From assembly GCA_030613915.1 (NCBI GenBank), contig JAUWKY010000041.1:1-10193 (forward strand): DNA of 10,193 nucleotides, read 5' to 3'. The position numbers and the translations under genes are program-made. Positions 1 through 6,561 of this stretch are shown piece by piece; position 1 is the stretch's first letter; each line of letters begins with the position of its first letter. Source of the stretch: Syntrophobacterales bacterium. Its GTDB lineage: Bacteria; Desulfobacterota; Syntrophobacteria; BM002. The notes under the pieces were generated by a model. It saw nothing but the letters and a program-made list of their open reading frames with translations. It was not told the origin of the DNA and searched no databases.

Positions 1-891
1 TACCAGGAAAGGTTCGATTTGGATCCGGCTAGGGTGTTGGCAGGCAACGGCTCCACCGAACTCATCTACCTGACGCCCCGGGCTCTGGAATTGCGGAAAG
101 TGGCAGTGATCACCCCTTCCTTTCATGACTACACCAGATCCAGTTTGGCTGCCGGGGCAGATCTGCTAGAGGTAGAACTCAAGGCTGAAGAGGGTTTTAC
201 CCCTCCAGGCTTTGATACACTCAAGGAGGTTATGGCCGAGGCTGACGGTCTATTTGTCGGCAATCCAAATAATCCCACTTCCACCGTTTTTCCCCGGCAA
301 CTTCTCCTGGATCTAGCCGCGTCCTTCCCCAGCAAGTGGATTCTCGTGGACGAGGCTTTTGTCCAGTTTCTCGATCAGCCGGAAGAGGTGAGCCTGATCC
401 GGCAGGAGCCTCCGCAAGGGAATATTCTTGTCTTCCACTCACTCACTAAATTCTTTGCACTTCCCGGTCTGAGATTGGGTGCTGTTGTCGGCCATCCCGA
501 TACAATCTCCCGGCTGCGCCCCCTCAAAGAACCATGGAGCGTGAACCGAGTTGCCGAAAAGGTGGCGCTCGAGTTAATCAAGTGTGCTGACTACGAACAG
601 CGGCTATCTAAGCTTGTTTGTCTGGAACGTCCCAGGGTTTTCGACAGATTACAAGACATTTCCGGGTTTCAACCTTTCGAGCCTGCAGCCAATTTTCTTT
701 TGGCTCGCTGGACGTTGACTGACCAGTTGGATGATCTCTTGCGCTTCATGCTGGGTTCAGGGGTTCATCTGCGGGACTGCCGAAACTTTCCTGGCTTGCA
801 GGATAACTTTTTTCGCATGGCAATTCGCCAACCAGAAGAAAACGATAGGGTCCTCTCGCTCATGCGAAGTTGTTCTGACCACTATCTATGA
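1..891 (+). CDS. cobD: Threonine-phosphate decarboxylase (PLP-dependent, HisC-like), 5'-truncated
   Basis: Fold-type I PLP enzyme of the histidinol-phosphate aminotransferase/CobD family. CobD decarboxylates L-threonine-O-3-phosphate to (R)-1-amino-2-propanol phosphate, the linker of the cobalamin nucleotide loop, in the cytoplasm. The reading frame is open from base 1 (YQERFDLDPARVLAGNGSTE), so the true start lies upstream; the first start-like codon in view, TTG at 19, falls inside the conserved domain and is not the start. Visible family marks: NGSTE near the PLP-phosphate site, NPNNPT at 262-279, DEAF in the cofactor-binding strand, the Schiff-base lysine at 448-450 (SLTKFFALPGLRLG), and C-terminal arginines at 814-816 and 826-828 (FRMAIR) of the substrate-binding type. 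The 297 visible residues compare with about 360 in the family. The stop overlaps the start of cbiB (ATGA). Sequence alone cannot separate CobD from HisC; the cbiB neighbour decides for CobD. 'cobD' here follows the Salmonella naming. Confidence 0.87.
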   Translation, partial: YQERFDLDPARVLAGNGSTELIYLTPRALELRKVAVITPSFHDYTRSSLAAGADLLEVELKAEEGFTPPGFDTLKEVMAEADGLFVGNPNNPTSTVFPRQLLLDLAASFPSKWILVDEAFVQFLDQPEEVSLIRQEPPQGNILVFHSLTKFFALPGLRLGAVVGHPDTISRLRPLKEPWSVNRVAEKVALELIKCADYEQRLSKLVCLERPRVFDRLQDISGFQPFEPAANFLLARWTLTDQLDDLLRFMLGSGVHLRDCRNFPGLQDNFFRMAIRQPEENDRVLSLMRSCSDHYL

Positions 892-1889
892 TCCTTGCCG
901 CCGCCATACTTGTTTCTGCCTTGGCTCTAGATTCACTTCTAGGTGATCCTCCCTTTCTCTTCCACCCGGTTCGACTCATAGGCGCTACTATTTCTGCTTT
1001 CGAGAAACTATTACTGCGGCTGAGATGGTCGGGCTCAGGTGGCGGAATCCTTTTAGTGACCATGACAATCGGTCTTGCCATTGGGGCTTATTGGACCCTC
1101 CGACAATTCATTGGTGGGCTACATCCCTTCCTGGCCACAGTTTTGGATCTCTATCTGGCCTACTCTTGCCTGGCATTAAAGGATCTGTGCAAGCACGCCG
1201 AACCAATTGCTGAGACCTTGACCAGGAGCAATTTGACTCAGGCCCGCACTGAACTCCAGAAAATTGTAGGGCGAGACACCTCAAACTTAAATCCCGAGGG
1301 TGTGGCTAGAGGGGCGGTGGAGAGTGTGGCGGAGAATTTCGTTGATGGGGTTCTCTCACCTATTTTTTGGTACACCCTGATAGCAGTTTTCAGCCATGTG
1401 TTTGGCTGCCCTGCACCTGTGGCAGCAGGCATAGTGGGTATGCTTGGTTTTAAGGCAATAAGCACCCTCGACTCAATGGTGGGATATCGGAGCGACCACT
1501 ATCTCCTATTTGGCCGGCCAGCCGCCCGACTTGATGATCTAGCCAACTTTTTGCCGGCTCGTCTTTCCCTCATCATTTTATCTATAGGAGCGGTTCTCAG
1601 TGGCGAAAAAGCATGGGCAGGATGGAAAATCTCCAGGCGTGACCGGCTGAAGCACCTGTCACCCAACGCCGGCCACTCTGAGAGCTTTGTAGCTGGGGCC
1701 CTTGGTATCAGACTGGGAGGACCTACGGTATATCAGGAAGAAACCGTAGAGAAACCATGGTTGGGGGACGGAGATGTGGAGGTAGGCCCCGACCACATCC
1801 GGAGGTGTTGTCGGCTTATCTATAGATCTTCTTGGGTAGCGCTCCTTTTATTCTCTGCTAGTCTGTTGAGTATGTCGTTCTTTTTTTAG
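888..1889 (+). CDS. cbiB: Adenosylcobinamide-phosphate synthase
   Basis: CbiB (called CobD in Pseudomonas naming) is an inner-membrane enzyme that amidates the f-side chain of adenosylcobyric acid with aminopropanol phosphate, giving adenosylcobinamide phosphate. The 333-aa product has usual family length. Signatures seen: GDPP (19-22) and HPVRLIG (26-32) at the N-terminus, VGRDTSNL (127-134), ESVAENFVDGVLSPIF (145-160), the TLDSMVGY block (193-200), LANFLPARLS (218-227), and SPNAGHSES (258-266) followed by LGGPTVYQ. Hydrophobic segments near 1-18, 52-75, 78-98, 155-190, 222-240 and 315-333 fit a multi-pass membrane protein. The ATG at 888 overlaps the cobD stop by 4 bases, so translation is probably coupled; the product of CobD is the substrate of CbiB. 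No cobalamin gene follows, so this is the 3' end of the operon. Confidence 0.95.
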   Translation: MILAAAILVSALALDSLLGDPPFLFHPVRLIGATISAFEKLLLRLRWSGSGGGILLVTMTIGLAIGAYWTLRQFIGGLHPFLATVLDLYLAYSCLALKDLCKHAEPIAETLTRSNLTQARTELQKIVGRDTSNLNPEGVARGAVESVAENFVDGVLSPIFWYTLIAVFSHVFGCPAPVAAGIVGMLGFKAISTLDSMVGYRSDHYLLFGRPAARLDDLANFLPARLSLIILSIGAVLSGEKAWAGWKISRRDRLKHLSPNAGHSESFVAGALGIRLGGPTVYQEETVEKPWLGDGDVEVGPDHIRRCCRLIYRSSWVALLLFSASLLSMSFFF

Positions 1890-1901
1890 TAGAAGCCGAC
1901 G

Positions 1902-1929
1902 GTGCAAGATGTAAGGTGCAAGGCACAAG
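1902..1929. repeat. Degenerate heptamer tandem repeat (GTGCAAG type)
   Basis: Four consecutive 7-base units can be read: GTGCAAG, ATGTAAG, GTGCAAG, GCACAAG. They begin 12 bases after the cbiB stop. The period of 7 recurs with different unit sequences at 6881-6894 and 6944-6971, so this looks like the same class of intergenic microsatellite. No function is evident. Confidence 0.55.
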
Positions 1930-2001
1930 GTCATTAGGTCGCCACAGTGAATGACTATGAGTGAAAGCGAAGTCTAGTGACCTAACATTGCCCCGGACCT
2001 T
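1927..2001. repeat. Nested inverted repeats downstream of cbiB
   Basis: AAGGTC (1927-1932) is complementary to GACCTT (1996-2001), and inside it TTAGGTC (1934-1940) is complementary to GACCTAA (1979-1985). The two arm pairs could stack into a long imperfect stem with a loop of about 38 bases. There is no T-run after it, so it is not a typical intrinsic terminator, though it could end or protect the cobalamin mRNA. Confidence 0.4.
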
Positions 2002-2231
2002 ATATCGCTATTCCCTTCACTCAAAATTATTTTGAAAAAGTGTTTGAAAAGATAAGTGTATCTGTTAATGTTCCCTCGACCGAAAAGAAAACTTTGACGA
2101 TGTTCTTGTGAGTACGAGTTGCCTAAACACTTCCATTCTGGTCGAGACAACCTGATGCTATTAGTGGGAATAGTTTTTTCTCACCTTACTGGGCCGACTG
2201 CCTGCCGCCGAAGCCATCAAAGCATGATTGA

Positions 2232-3494
2232 GTGAATATGAGTGCGGATACGATTGTTCTAGCTGCAGCCACACTTATTGGCCTCTATATGGCCGCCAAT
2301 ATTGGTGCCAATGACCTGGCCAATGCCATGGGAACCTCGGTTGGTTCTGGGGCTCTGACCATCCGCCGGGCTGTGATTATTTCCATTGTGGCCAACTTGC
2401 TAGGCGCCGTACTGGCCGGCGGTCATGTGACCAACACTATCAGCAAGGGCATGATCAACCCGGATTTGCTTGCAGGTGCGCCTGACAAACTAATGCTTGG
2501 TATGTTTGCCGCCTTACTTGCCAGCGGCATCTGGGTCCATTTGGCCACGGTATTCGGAATGCCAGTTTCCACTACACATTCGATAGTGGGAGCTGTGGTG
2601 GGTTTTGGAATGCTCAGTGTGGGGATCGGTGCCATTTCCTGGGGTAAAATTATTACCATCGCAATTAGCTGGGTTGTCTCGCCGCTTTCTGGTGCAATTA
2701 TCGCCGGGGGCATTTATTATCTAATACGCGAGAAAGTTCTCAGGGCAGATGCCCCTGAGTCTGTAGCGCAACGGTGGGCACCTTTCCTGATCGGTGTCGT
2801 TCTGTTGACAATTATTCTGTCTTTTATTTTTAAAGGTCTCAAGAATCTACATCTCGACCTCGGCTTCGGCCAAGCCCTGCTCATTGCAATTCCTTGCGCG
2901 GCAGGAGGTGGATTAGTTGGCTCCGCGTGGCTGAGGGCTCTCCTTGGCCGACGGAAACTAAAGGAGAACATACAACACGACTTCTCACCACTCCAGGCTT
3001 TCTTTGCTTATCTCCAGGTGTTGACTGCATGCTACGTAGCGTTCGCTCATGGGGCCAATGACGTGGCCAATGCTATTGGCCCCCTGGCGGCCATTTTCTC
3101 AGTGGTCAAGACCAAAAGTGTGGCCATGCAGGTGGAGGTATCAATTTGGATGCTAGCTATAGGTGGAATTGCCGTAGGTGGCGGCTTATTTGCCTTTGGT
3201 GGCAGGGTAATGGAGACTGTTGGCGGCAAGATTACCGAGCTAACTCCGGTACGGGGTTTTTGCGCCCAGTTTGGCGCAGCCACCACAATTCTGGTATGCT
3301 CAAGGCTGGGGCTGCCTGTTTCCACTACTCACGTACTGGTGGGTGCCGTAGTAGGGGTGGGTTTTATGCGCGGCATGGGTTTCCTCGATATGAGGCTGTT
3401 GCGCAACATCGGCTCTTCTTGGGTCATTACCCTTCCGTTTACGATGGTCTTGACCATGGTGTTATACAAGCTTTTAACTTTATTCTTTCTTTAA
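2232..3494 (+). CDS. pit: PiT-family inorganic phosphate permease
   Basis: Secondary transporter for inorganic phosphate (probably as metal-phosphate, coupled to H+ or Na+) in the cytoplasmic membrane. The 420-aa protein shows the inverted duplicated PiT repeat: GANDLANAMG (25-34) with GMPVSTTHS (109-117) in the first half, and GANDVANAIG (274-283) with GLPVSTTHV (360-368) in the second. The many hydrophobic segments match a 10-12 TM protein, and the central hydrophilic stretch (about 165-180 and 236-255) is short, as in prokaryotic members. The start is uncertain: GTG at 2232 or ATG at 2238, neither with a good Shine-Dalgarno sequence. A DUF47 gene follows after 24 bases, the usual pairing, which makes the function assignment firmer. 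Sulfate or other oxyanion transport is possible for the family but less likely here. Confidence 0.93.
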   Translation: MNMSADTIVLAAATLIGLYMAANIGANDLANAMGTSVGSGALTIRRAVIISIVANLLGAVLAGGHVTNTISKGMINPDLLAGAPDKLMLGMFAALLASGIWVHLATVFGMPVSTTHSIVGAVVGFGMLSVGIGAISWGKIITIAISWVVSPLSGAIIAGGIYYLIREKVLRADAPESVAQRWAPFLIGVVLLTIILSFIFKGLKNLHLDLGFGQALLIAIPCAAGGGLVGSAWLRALLGRRKLKENIQHDFSPLQAFFAYLQVLTACYVAFAHGANDVANAIGPLAAIFSVVKTKSVAMQVEVSIWMLAIGGIAVGGGLFAFGGRVMETVGGKITELTPVRGFCAQFGAATTILVCSRLGLPVSTTHVLVGAVVGVGFMRGMGFLDMRLLRNIGSSWVITLPFTMVLTMVLYKLLTLFFL

Positions 3495-3524
3495 TAACGT
3501 TTACCTCTATCGGGAGGTATGTCC

Positions 3525-4193
3525 ATGAGATTCTCATTCCTTTCTCTTTTTTTCGAGTCACCTTTCAAAAAGCTCAAAGACCACGCCGACAAGGTAAAAG
3601 AATGCGCTTGGATGTTTAAGCGGGCGGTGAAATGTTATGTCGAGTTGGATTGCGAGGAGTTCGACAAACTCACCGAGGACGTGGCCAAGCTTGAAAGCGA
3701 AGCAGACTGGCTCAAGCGCAATCTCCGCAACCACCTGCCCCGGGGCTTGCTCATGCCGGTGGACAAGTTCGTTCTTTTAGACTGCTTGCGCGAGCAGGAC
3801 AATGTGGTGGATAGCGTGGAGGAAGCTCTGTACTGGCTCTCGTTCAAACCCGAAGGGGGGATCGCGGAGGAGCTGGTTGATGATTTCTTGCACCTTGTTG
3901 ACGCTGTCGTTCCGTGCATTGAGAAACTCCCTGACATGGCGGAACAGGCCATTGTCTACTTCAAGAGCAGTACTGAAAAAAACCGCAATAAGCTAAAAAG
4001 CATCATCGGTGATATCCATCAGGCCGAAAAGGAGGCAGACCACCTGGAACATGAGCTCAAAAAACAGGCCTTTGCCGTGTTGAAAGACCCGGTGGACATC
4101 TTCCATGTTGTCCGGTTGGTGGAAATTATCGGCGACATCGCAGATGACGCCCAGAACGCCTCGGACCGCATGCGCACCATGATTGCCAGATGA
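3525..4193 (+). CDS. DUF47/PhoU-like phosphate transport regulator (TIGR00153 family)
   Basis: Soluble all-helical PhoU-like protein of the DUF47 family, almost always encoded beside a PiT permease and thought to modulate phosphate uptake through it. The N-terminus MRFSFLSLFFESPF and the following HADKVKECA are typical of the TIGR00153 group. Charged helices follow, including EFDKLTEDVAKLESEAD and EKEADHLEHELKK, the acidic metal-binding ExxxD-type repeats of PhoU-like bundles. I chose ATG at 3525 (222 aa) rather than ATG at 3519: the Shine-Dalgarno GGGAGGT at 3512-3518 directly abuts the earlier ATG but lies 6 bases from the later one, and family members begin MRF. It lies 30 bases after pit and is almost certainly cotranscribed with it. 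Confidence 0.9.
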   Translation: MRFSFLSLFFESPFKKLKDHADKVKECAWMFKRAVKCYVELDCEEFDKLTEDVAKLESEADWLKRNLRNHLPRGLLMPVDKFVLLDCLREQDNVVDSVEEALYWLSFKPEGGIAEELVDDFLHLVDAVVPCIEKLPDMAEQAIVYFKSSTEKNRNKLKSIIGDIHQAEKEADHLEHELKKQAFAVLKDPVDIFHVVRLVEIIGDIADDAQNASDRMRTMIAR

Positions 4194-4229
4194 GCTATTG
4201 GCCTTGCGGTTGTCTAAAAGGAGGAAGCG

Positions 4230-5045
4230 ATGAAGAGATTTCTGATCGCGGTGTCCGTCCTGGTATTGATCTTTTCTTTGGCCTCGGTTCCAGCTGAGGC
4301 GAAATCTCTAGCTGCTATCATAAAAGAAGGTAAGATCGTAATCGGTGTCAAAGCCGACTACCCACCTTGGAGTGCCATTAACGAGAAAAGTGAGTTCGAG
4401 GGCTGGGAGATTGATCTGTGCCACAAGCTCGCAGAGTATCTTTTCGGTGATCCAAAAAAAGTTGAGTTCGTGGCGGTTACCCCAGAAAGCCGAATCAAGT
4501 TGCTAACTTCTGGGAAAATCGACATCATCTGGGCGACCATGGGTATAACCTCTCAACGAGCCGAGAAGCTGCAATTCTCCATTCCCTATTTTGAGTCAGG
4601 TGTTCGTCTCTTGGCAAAAAAAGGGTCGGCCATCAATTCCATTTATGATCTCAAGGGCAAGAAGGTGATCACCATCAAGGGAACCACCGGAGCTCAAGCC
4701 CTGGCTGAACTGGTTCCCGGTGCCAAGCAAATAAAGTTCACCAAGACTTACGAGGCCATACAAGCTTTGAGAAATGACCAGGGTGTTGCCTTTGCCCAGG
4801 ATGATCTATTTGTATTCACCATGGCCCTTTACAACCCCGATCTTGAAGTGGTCGGCGAACACTTCAATACCACTGATTGGGGGGTTGGCATCCGCAAAGG
4901 TGAGGATGACGTCAAAGCCTTCGTGGATGTGTCCCTTAGACTTATGTATGAGTCAGGCTACCTCCAGGCTTCTCTTCGCAAGTGGTGGGGAGGCGGGGTG
5001 CTTGATGAATACCTGAGAAGAATTGAAAAGGTTTTCCAAGAATAA
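4230..5045 (+). CDS. Family-3 (amino-acid-type) ABC transporter solute-binding protein
   Basis: Exported periplasmic binding protein of the SBP_bac_3 family (HisJ/GlnH/FliY type), 271 aa, full family length. Residues 1-24 form a signal peptide ending AEA, with cleavage likely before K25; there is no lipobox cysteine. The mature start GKIVIGVKADYPPW and EGWEIDLCHKLAEYL (58-72) are typical. Ligand-site residues expected for alpha-amino acids are present: R110 (TSQRAEKL), GTT at 151-153 and D191/D192. The RBS is strong (AAGGAGG, 4218-4224, 5 bases before ATG). No permease or ATPase gene lies on either side, so its transporter is elsewhere or it has another partner. The gap to the DUF47 gene is only 36 bases, so it may be read from the phosphate transcript, but I see no functional link. 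The ligand cannot be named. Confidence 0.88.
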   Translation: MKRFLIAVSVLVLIFSLASVPAEAKSLAAIIKEGKIVIGVKADYPPWSAINEKSEFEGWEIDLCHKLAEYLFGDPKKVEFVAVTPESRIKLLTSGKIDIIWATMGITSQRAEKLQFSIPYFESGVRLLAKKGSAINSIYDLKGKKVITIKGTTGAQALAELVPGAKQIKFTKTYEAIQALRNDQGVAFAQDDLFVFTMALYNPDLEVVGEHFNTTDWGVGIRKGEDDVKAFVDVSLRLMYESGYLQASLRKWWGGGVLDEYLRRIEKVFQE

Positions 5046-5134
5046 CTTCCTTAGCCCAGTGGATGAGCAACCCTTTCTATCCCATCACCTTTCCCAAGAC
5101 TGAGGTCCAGGCGAAGATCTGGCTATTTGCTGCA

Positions 5135-5162
5135 ATGACATGATATACTTCCAACTTATAAA
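5135..5162 (+). promoter_or_regulatory. Candidate sigma-70-type promoter upstream of the 108-aa gene
   Basis: ATGACA (5135-5140) and TATAAA (5157-5162) are separated by 16 bases and each matches the consensus at five of six positions. Transcription would start near 5169, just before the GAGGAGG ribosome site at 5177-5183. This would begin a new unit covering the two small genes. Prediction by eye only. Confidence 0.4.
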
Positions 5163-5188
5163 TAATAACTATTCCTGAGGAGGAAAAA

Positions 5189-5515
5189 ATGATACAGGAG
5201 CGAAACCTTAGTATTCCTGGCGGTTTGACTGGAGCTCTATTGGGCCTGGCAGCCGAGTTGGCACTGGAGGAAATAACCGGCATGGAGATTGTGAGCGGGT
5301 TGCTCGCCGTGATCGGTGCCGGTTTTGGTTTGATAAGGATTGATCGTCGCATATACGAAGCCACAGTCAATCTGGTAAACCGGATACCGGTGGAGCCCAC
5401 CTCTGACTATCGAGATGTTTTAGAACAAATAGATGAGATGTCCATTGAGCTCCCCGAGCTGAGAGAGAGCTTTGTTAAACTCATACGCGCTGTCATCGAA
5501 GCACAAAGGGCTTGA
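5189..5515 (+). CDS. Small Gly-rich membrane protein of unknown function
   Basis: I do not recognise this 108-aa protein. It has an excellent RBS (GAGGAGG, 5177-5183, 5 bases before ATG) and normal codon use. Residues 8-28 and 33-50 are two hydrophobic, glycine-rich segments with small-residue spacing (G11, G12, G15, G19; G37, G43, G45, G47), which suggests a tightly packed membrane hairpin. The acidic ALEEITGME between them would be the turn. The C-terminal half (about 52-108) is hydrophilic and helical (DYRDVLEQIDEMSIELPELRES). There is no signal peptidase site. The stop is 5 bases before the next gene, so the two are probably translated as a pair. A membrane anchor for the following protein is a plausible guess, not shown by the sequence. 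Confidence 0.75.
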   Translation: MIQERNLSIPGGLTGALLGLAAELALEEITGMEIVSGLLAVIGAGFGLIRIDRRIYEATVNLVNRIPVEPTSDYRDVLEQIDEMSIELPELRESFVKLIRAVIEAQRA

Positions 5516-5520
5516 GGTAG

Positions 5521-5946
5521 ATGGTCGGACTTAACTCCCTGTTCAAGCTCTTTCGCAAGACTTTCGCACCGAAGTTTGAAGGCCGAGGATTTCTTCCGCG
5601 TCGCTATTACTTGCATAGAGCGCTTGAGGCTCTGGATGAGGACGACATTGACGAGGCCGTGCGGATGATTACCTTGGCCGGGCAGGACAAAAAGAAGAGC
5701 GCTCGGTGGCGCCTGGTCTGTCAGCAAGTTATCTTCCGCTGCAGGGTCTTGACCTCTATTCATGAAAAACAGATGGACCAAATAAATACTGAACTGGAGA
5801 TCTTCGGCAAGACGGAGGACATCCGCAACCTTTACCTGCGGTTACAAAAGGTGGAACGCAAGGCGCGGGACATTCTCAAGAACTATGAACTGCGACTACT
5901 TGAGCAGTTAAGTGACTCCACTGCAAGCGTAGCTCAACCTTCCTGA
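5521..5946 (+). CDS. Small helical cytoplasmic protein of unknown function
   Basis: I do not recognise this 141-aa protein. It starts at ATG 5521, with GAGGT overlapping the previous stop as a poorly spaced RBS, so translational coupling to the upstream gene is likely. The N-terminus (about 1-30) is basic and amphipathic (FKLFRKTFAPKF). Residues 29-54 (RALEALDEDDIDEAVRMITL) look like a single helix-turn-helix repeat of TPR-like character. Residues 78-130 are charged and heptad-like and could form a coiled coil. It has no transmembrane segment and no catalytic motif that I can see. Two cysteines (C67, C74) are spaced seven apart without a metal-site pattern. The close pairing with the Gly-rich membrane protein suggests they work together. 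Confidence 0.72.
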   Translation: MVGLNSLFKLFRKTFAPKFEGRGFLPRRYYLHRALEALDEDDIDEAVRMITLAGQDKKKSARWRLVCQQVIFRCRVLTSIHEKQMDQINTELEIFGKTEDIRNLYLRLQKVERKARDILKNYELRLLEQLSDSTASVAQPS

Positions 5947-6065
5947 AAATGAACAAAAAGACGAGTCCTTTTTTGATGTTCTGCGAAAATTAAAAGTAGA
6001 CGATGGGAGAGCCCCTTTTTTCTCTTGCTTTTTCCCACCGCCTTGTAGTAGTACAAGACGACACA

Positions 6066-6240
6066 ATTTGGGTACCCGAAAGGGTTTAATAGGGAATCCC
6101 GTGGAAGTCGGGAGCGGTCCCGCCGCTGTTATCGGGGACGAAAGCCGCAAATTCGCCACTGTCACGTTCGAGCGAGATGGGAAGGCGCGGCGAGTAGGAT
6201 GATCCGAAAGCCAGAAGACCTGCCCAGGTGCTAGTCGAGC
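6066..6240 (+). promoter_or_regulatory. Cobalamin (adenosylcobalamin-type) riboswitch aptamer
   Basis: The conserved core of the B12 riboswitch is visible in order: the TAATAGGGAAT block (6088-6098), the CCCG-TGGAAGT-CGGG hairpin (6098-6113), GCGGTCCCGCC (6114-6124), the GCCACTG block (6155-6161), GGGAAGGC (6179-6186) and the B12 box AGCCAGAAGACCTGCC (6209-6224). Outer limits are approximate because P1 was not resolved. The aptamer binds a corrinoid coenzyme, and the expression platform just downstream (6261-6334) ends in an intrinsic terminator, so high B12 should switch the genes off. No convincing promoter was found by eye upstream, but the 120 bases after the previous stop leave room for one. 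Confidence 0.93.
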
Positions 6241-6268
6241 AGGCCACGAGGACATGGCTGGGATCGAC

Positions 6269-6307
6269 GATCCTTAAGGATCAAGTAAACTGGGTGCAAT
6301 CCTTAAG
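6269..6307 (+). promoter_or_regulatory. Antiterminator element of the cobalamin riboswitch
   Basis: CTTAAGGAT (6273-6281) is perfectly complementary to ATCCTTAAG (6299-6307), giving a 9-bp antiterminator that uses up the 5' arm of the terminator. The same upstream bases also form the 14-base palindrome GATCCTTAAGGATC (6269-6282), and GGATC-GAC-GATCC (6261-6273) can sequester part of it. These exclusive pairings are the expected switch between aptamer-bound and unbound states. Confidence 0.8.
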
Positions 6308-6334
6308 CTGGAGACAGCTTAAGGATTTTTTTTT
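6299..6334 (+). terminator. Intrinsic terminator of the cobalamin riboswitch
   Basis: A perfect 10-bp stem, ATCCTTAAGC (6299-6308) with GCTTAAGGAT (6317-6326), an 8-base loop, and a run of nine T at 6326-6334. It has the classic form of a Rho-independent terminator and sits about 60 bases after the aptamer, well before the next ORF. Confidence 0.93.
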
Positions 6335-6364
6335 GGCACCAACCTCAACCCCCATTCTTCCCGA

Positions 6365-6396
6365 GGGCGCCTGCCGTGGGCAGACGGCAGGTGTCC
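6365..6396. repeat. REP-like hairpin, CCTGCCGT type
   Basis: A 13-bp stem including G-T wobbles pairs 6365-6377 with 6384-6396 around the loop GGGCAG; its core is CCTGCCGT/ACGGCAGG. No T-run follows. Its sequence differs from the GACAGGC and GCAGGC units, so it is a separate palindrome family. Confidence 0.65.
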
Positions 6397-6421
6397 TTGG
6401 GGAACACTTTGTTTAGCTGCA

Positions 6422-6451
6422 TGGTGACAGGCACAGAGGCCTGTCCCACCA
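6422..6451. repeat. REP unit, GACAGGC/GCCTGTC type
   Basis: GACAGGC (6426-6432) and GCCTGTC (6439-6445) pair around the loop ACAGAG, flanked by TGGT and ACCA. It is the near-exact inverse of the unit at 9845-9871 next to the RAYT gene (loop CTCCGT there), which ties it to that transposase. Confidence 0.75.
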
Positions 6452-6484
6452 GACTTTACTTGTTCTTGCAAACACAGTTCAGGT

Positions 6485-6507
6485 AGGGCAGGCGTCTCTG
6501 CCTGCCT
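6485..6507. repeat. REP unit, GCAGGC-GTCTCT-GCCTGC type
   Basis: GGCAGGC (6487-6493) and GCCTGCC (6500-6506) pair around the loop GTCTCT. The same loop and core stem recur at 10040-10055 inside the RAYT reading frame. The unit ends 55 bases before the ORF at 6562. Confidence 0.75.
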
Positions 6508-6561
6508 AAGAAAAATACTGAACATACAAGTGGACCCATTAACTTAGAAGAAGGAGAGAAT

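Larger units (their letters stand above)
1890..2231. other. Gene-free interval between cbiB and pit
   Basis: This 342-base stretch holds no convincing ORF. Its left part carries degenerate heptamer copies and nested inverted repeats (listed separately). The middle is AT-rich (about 2020-2080, with several TTGAAA hexamers), but no well-spaced -35/-10 pair was found. The promoter of the phosphate permease operon should lie here. No obvious pho box was recognised. Confidence 0.6.
6335..6561. other. Leader region between riboswitch terminator and first ORF, filled with REP-like hairpins
   Basis: These 227 bases carry no gene. About half is made of three separate palindromic REP-like units (6365-6396, 6422-6451, 6485-6507). 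The only other element recognised is the Shine-Dalgarno AAGGAGA (6551-6557) of the next ORF. No internal promoter was found, so expression of the next genes should depend on readthrough at the riboswitch. Confidence 0.6.

Noticed and set aside
2030..2065. TTGAAA hexamers with GATAAG and TATCTG considered as promoter for pit
   Set aside because: Spacings of 9, 13 or 21 bases do not fit a sigma-70 promoter.
3146..3619. Plus-strand ORF of 157 aa spanning the end of pit and the start of the DUF47 gene
   Set aside because: It is out of frame with both recognised genes and its sequence is rich in Trp, Arg and Cys as in shadow frames.
6042..6057. Small hairpin CTTGTA-GTAG-TACAAG just before the riboswitch, considered as an operator or terminator
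   Set aside because: It has only a 6-bp stem and no T-run, and no regulator gene is nearby; it may be part of the riboswitch leader or chance.
6228..6416. Plus-strand ORF of 62 aa overlapping the riboswitch end, terminator and first REP unit
   Set aside because: It runs through the aptamer 3' end and the terminator hairpin, has no RBS, and its composition simply follows these RNA elements.
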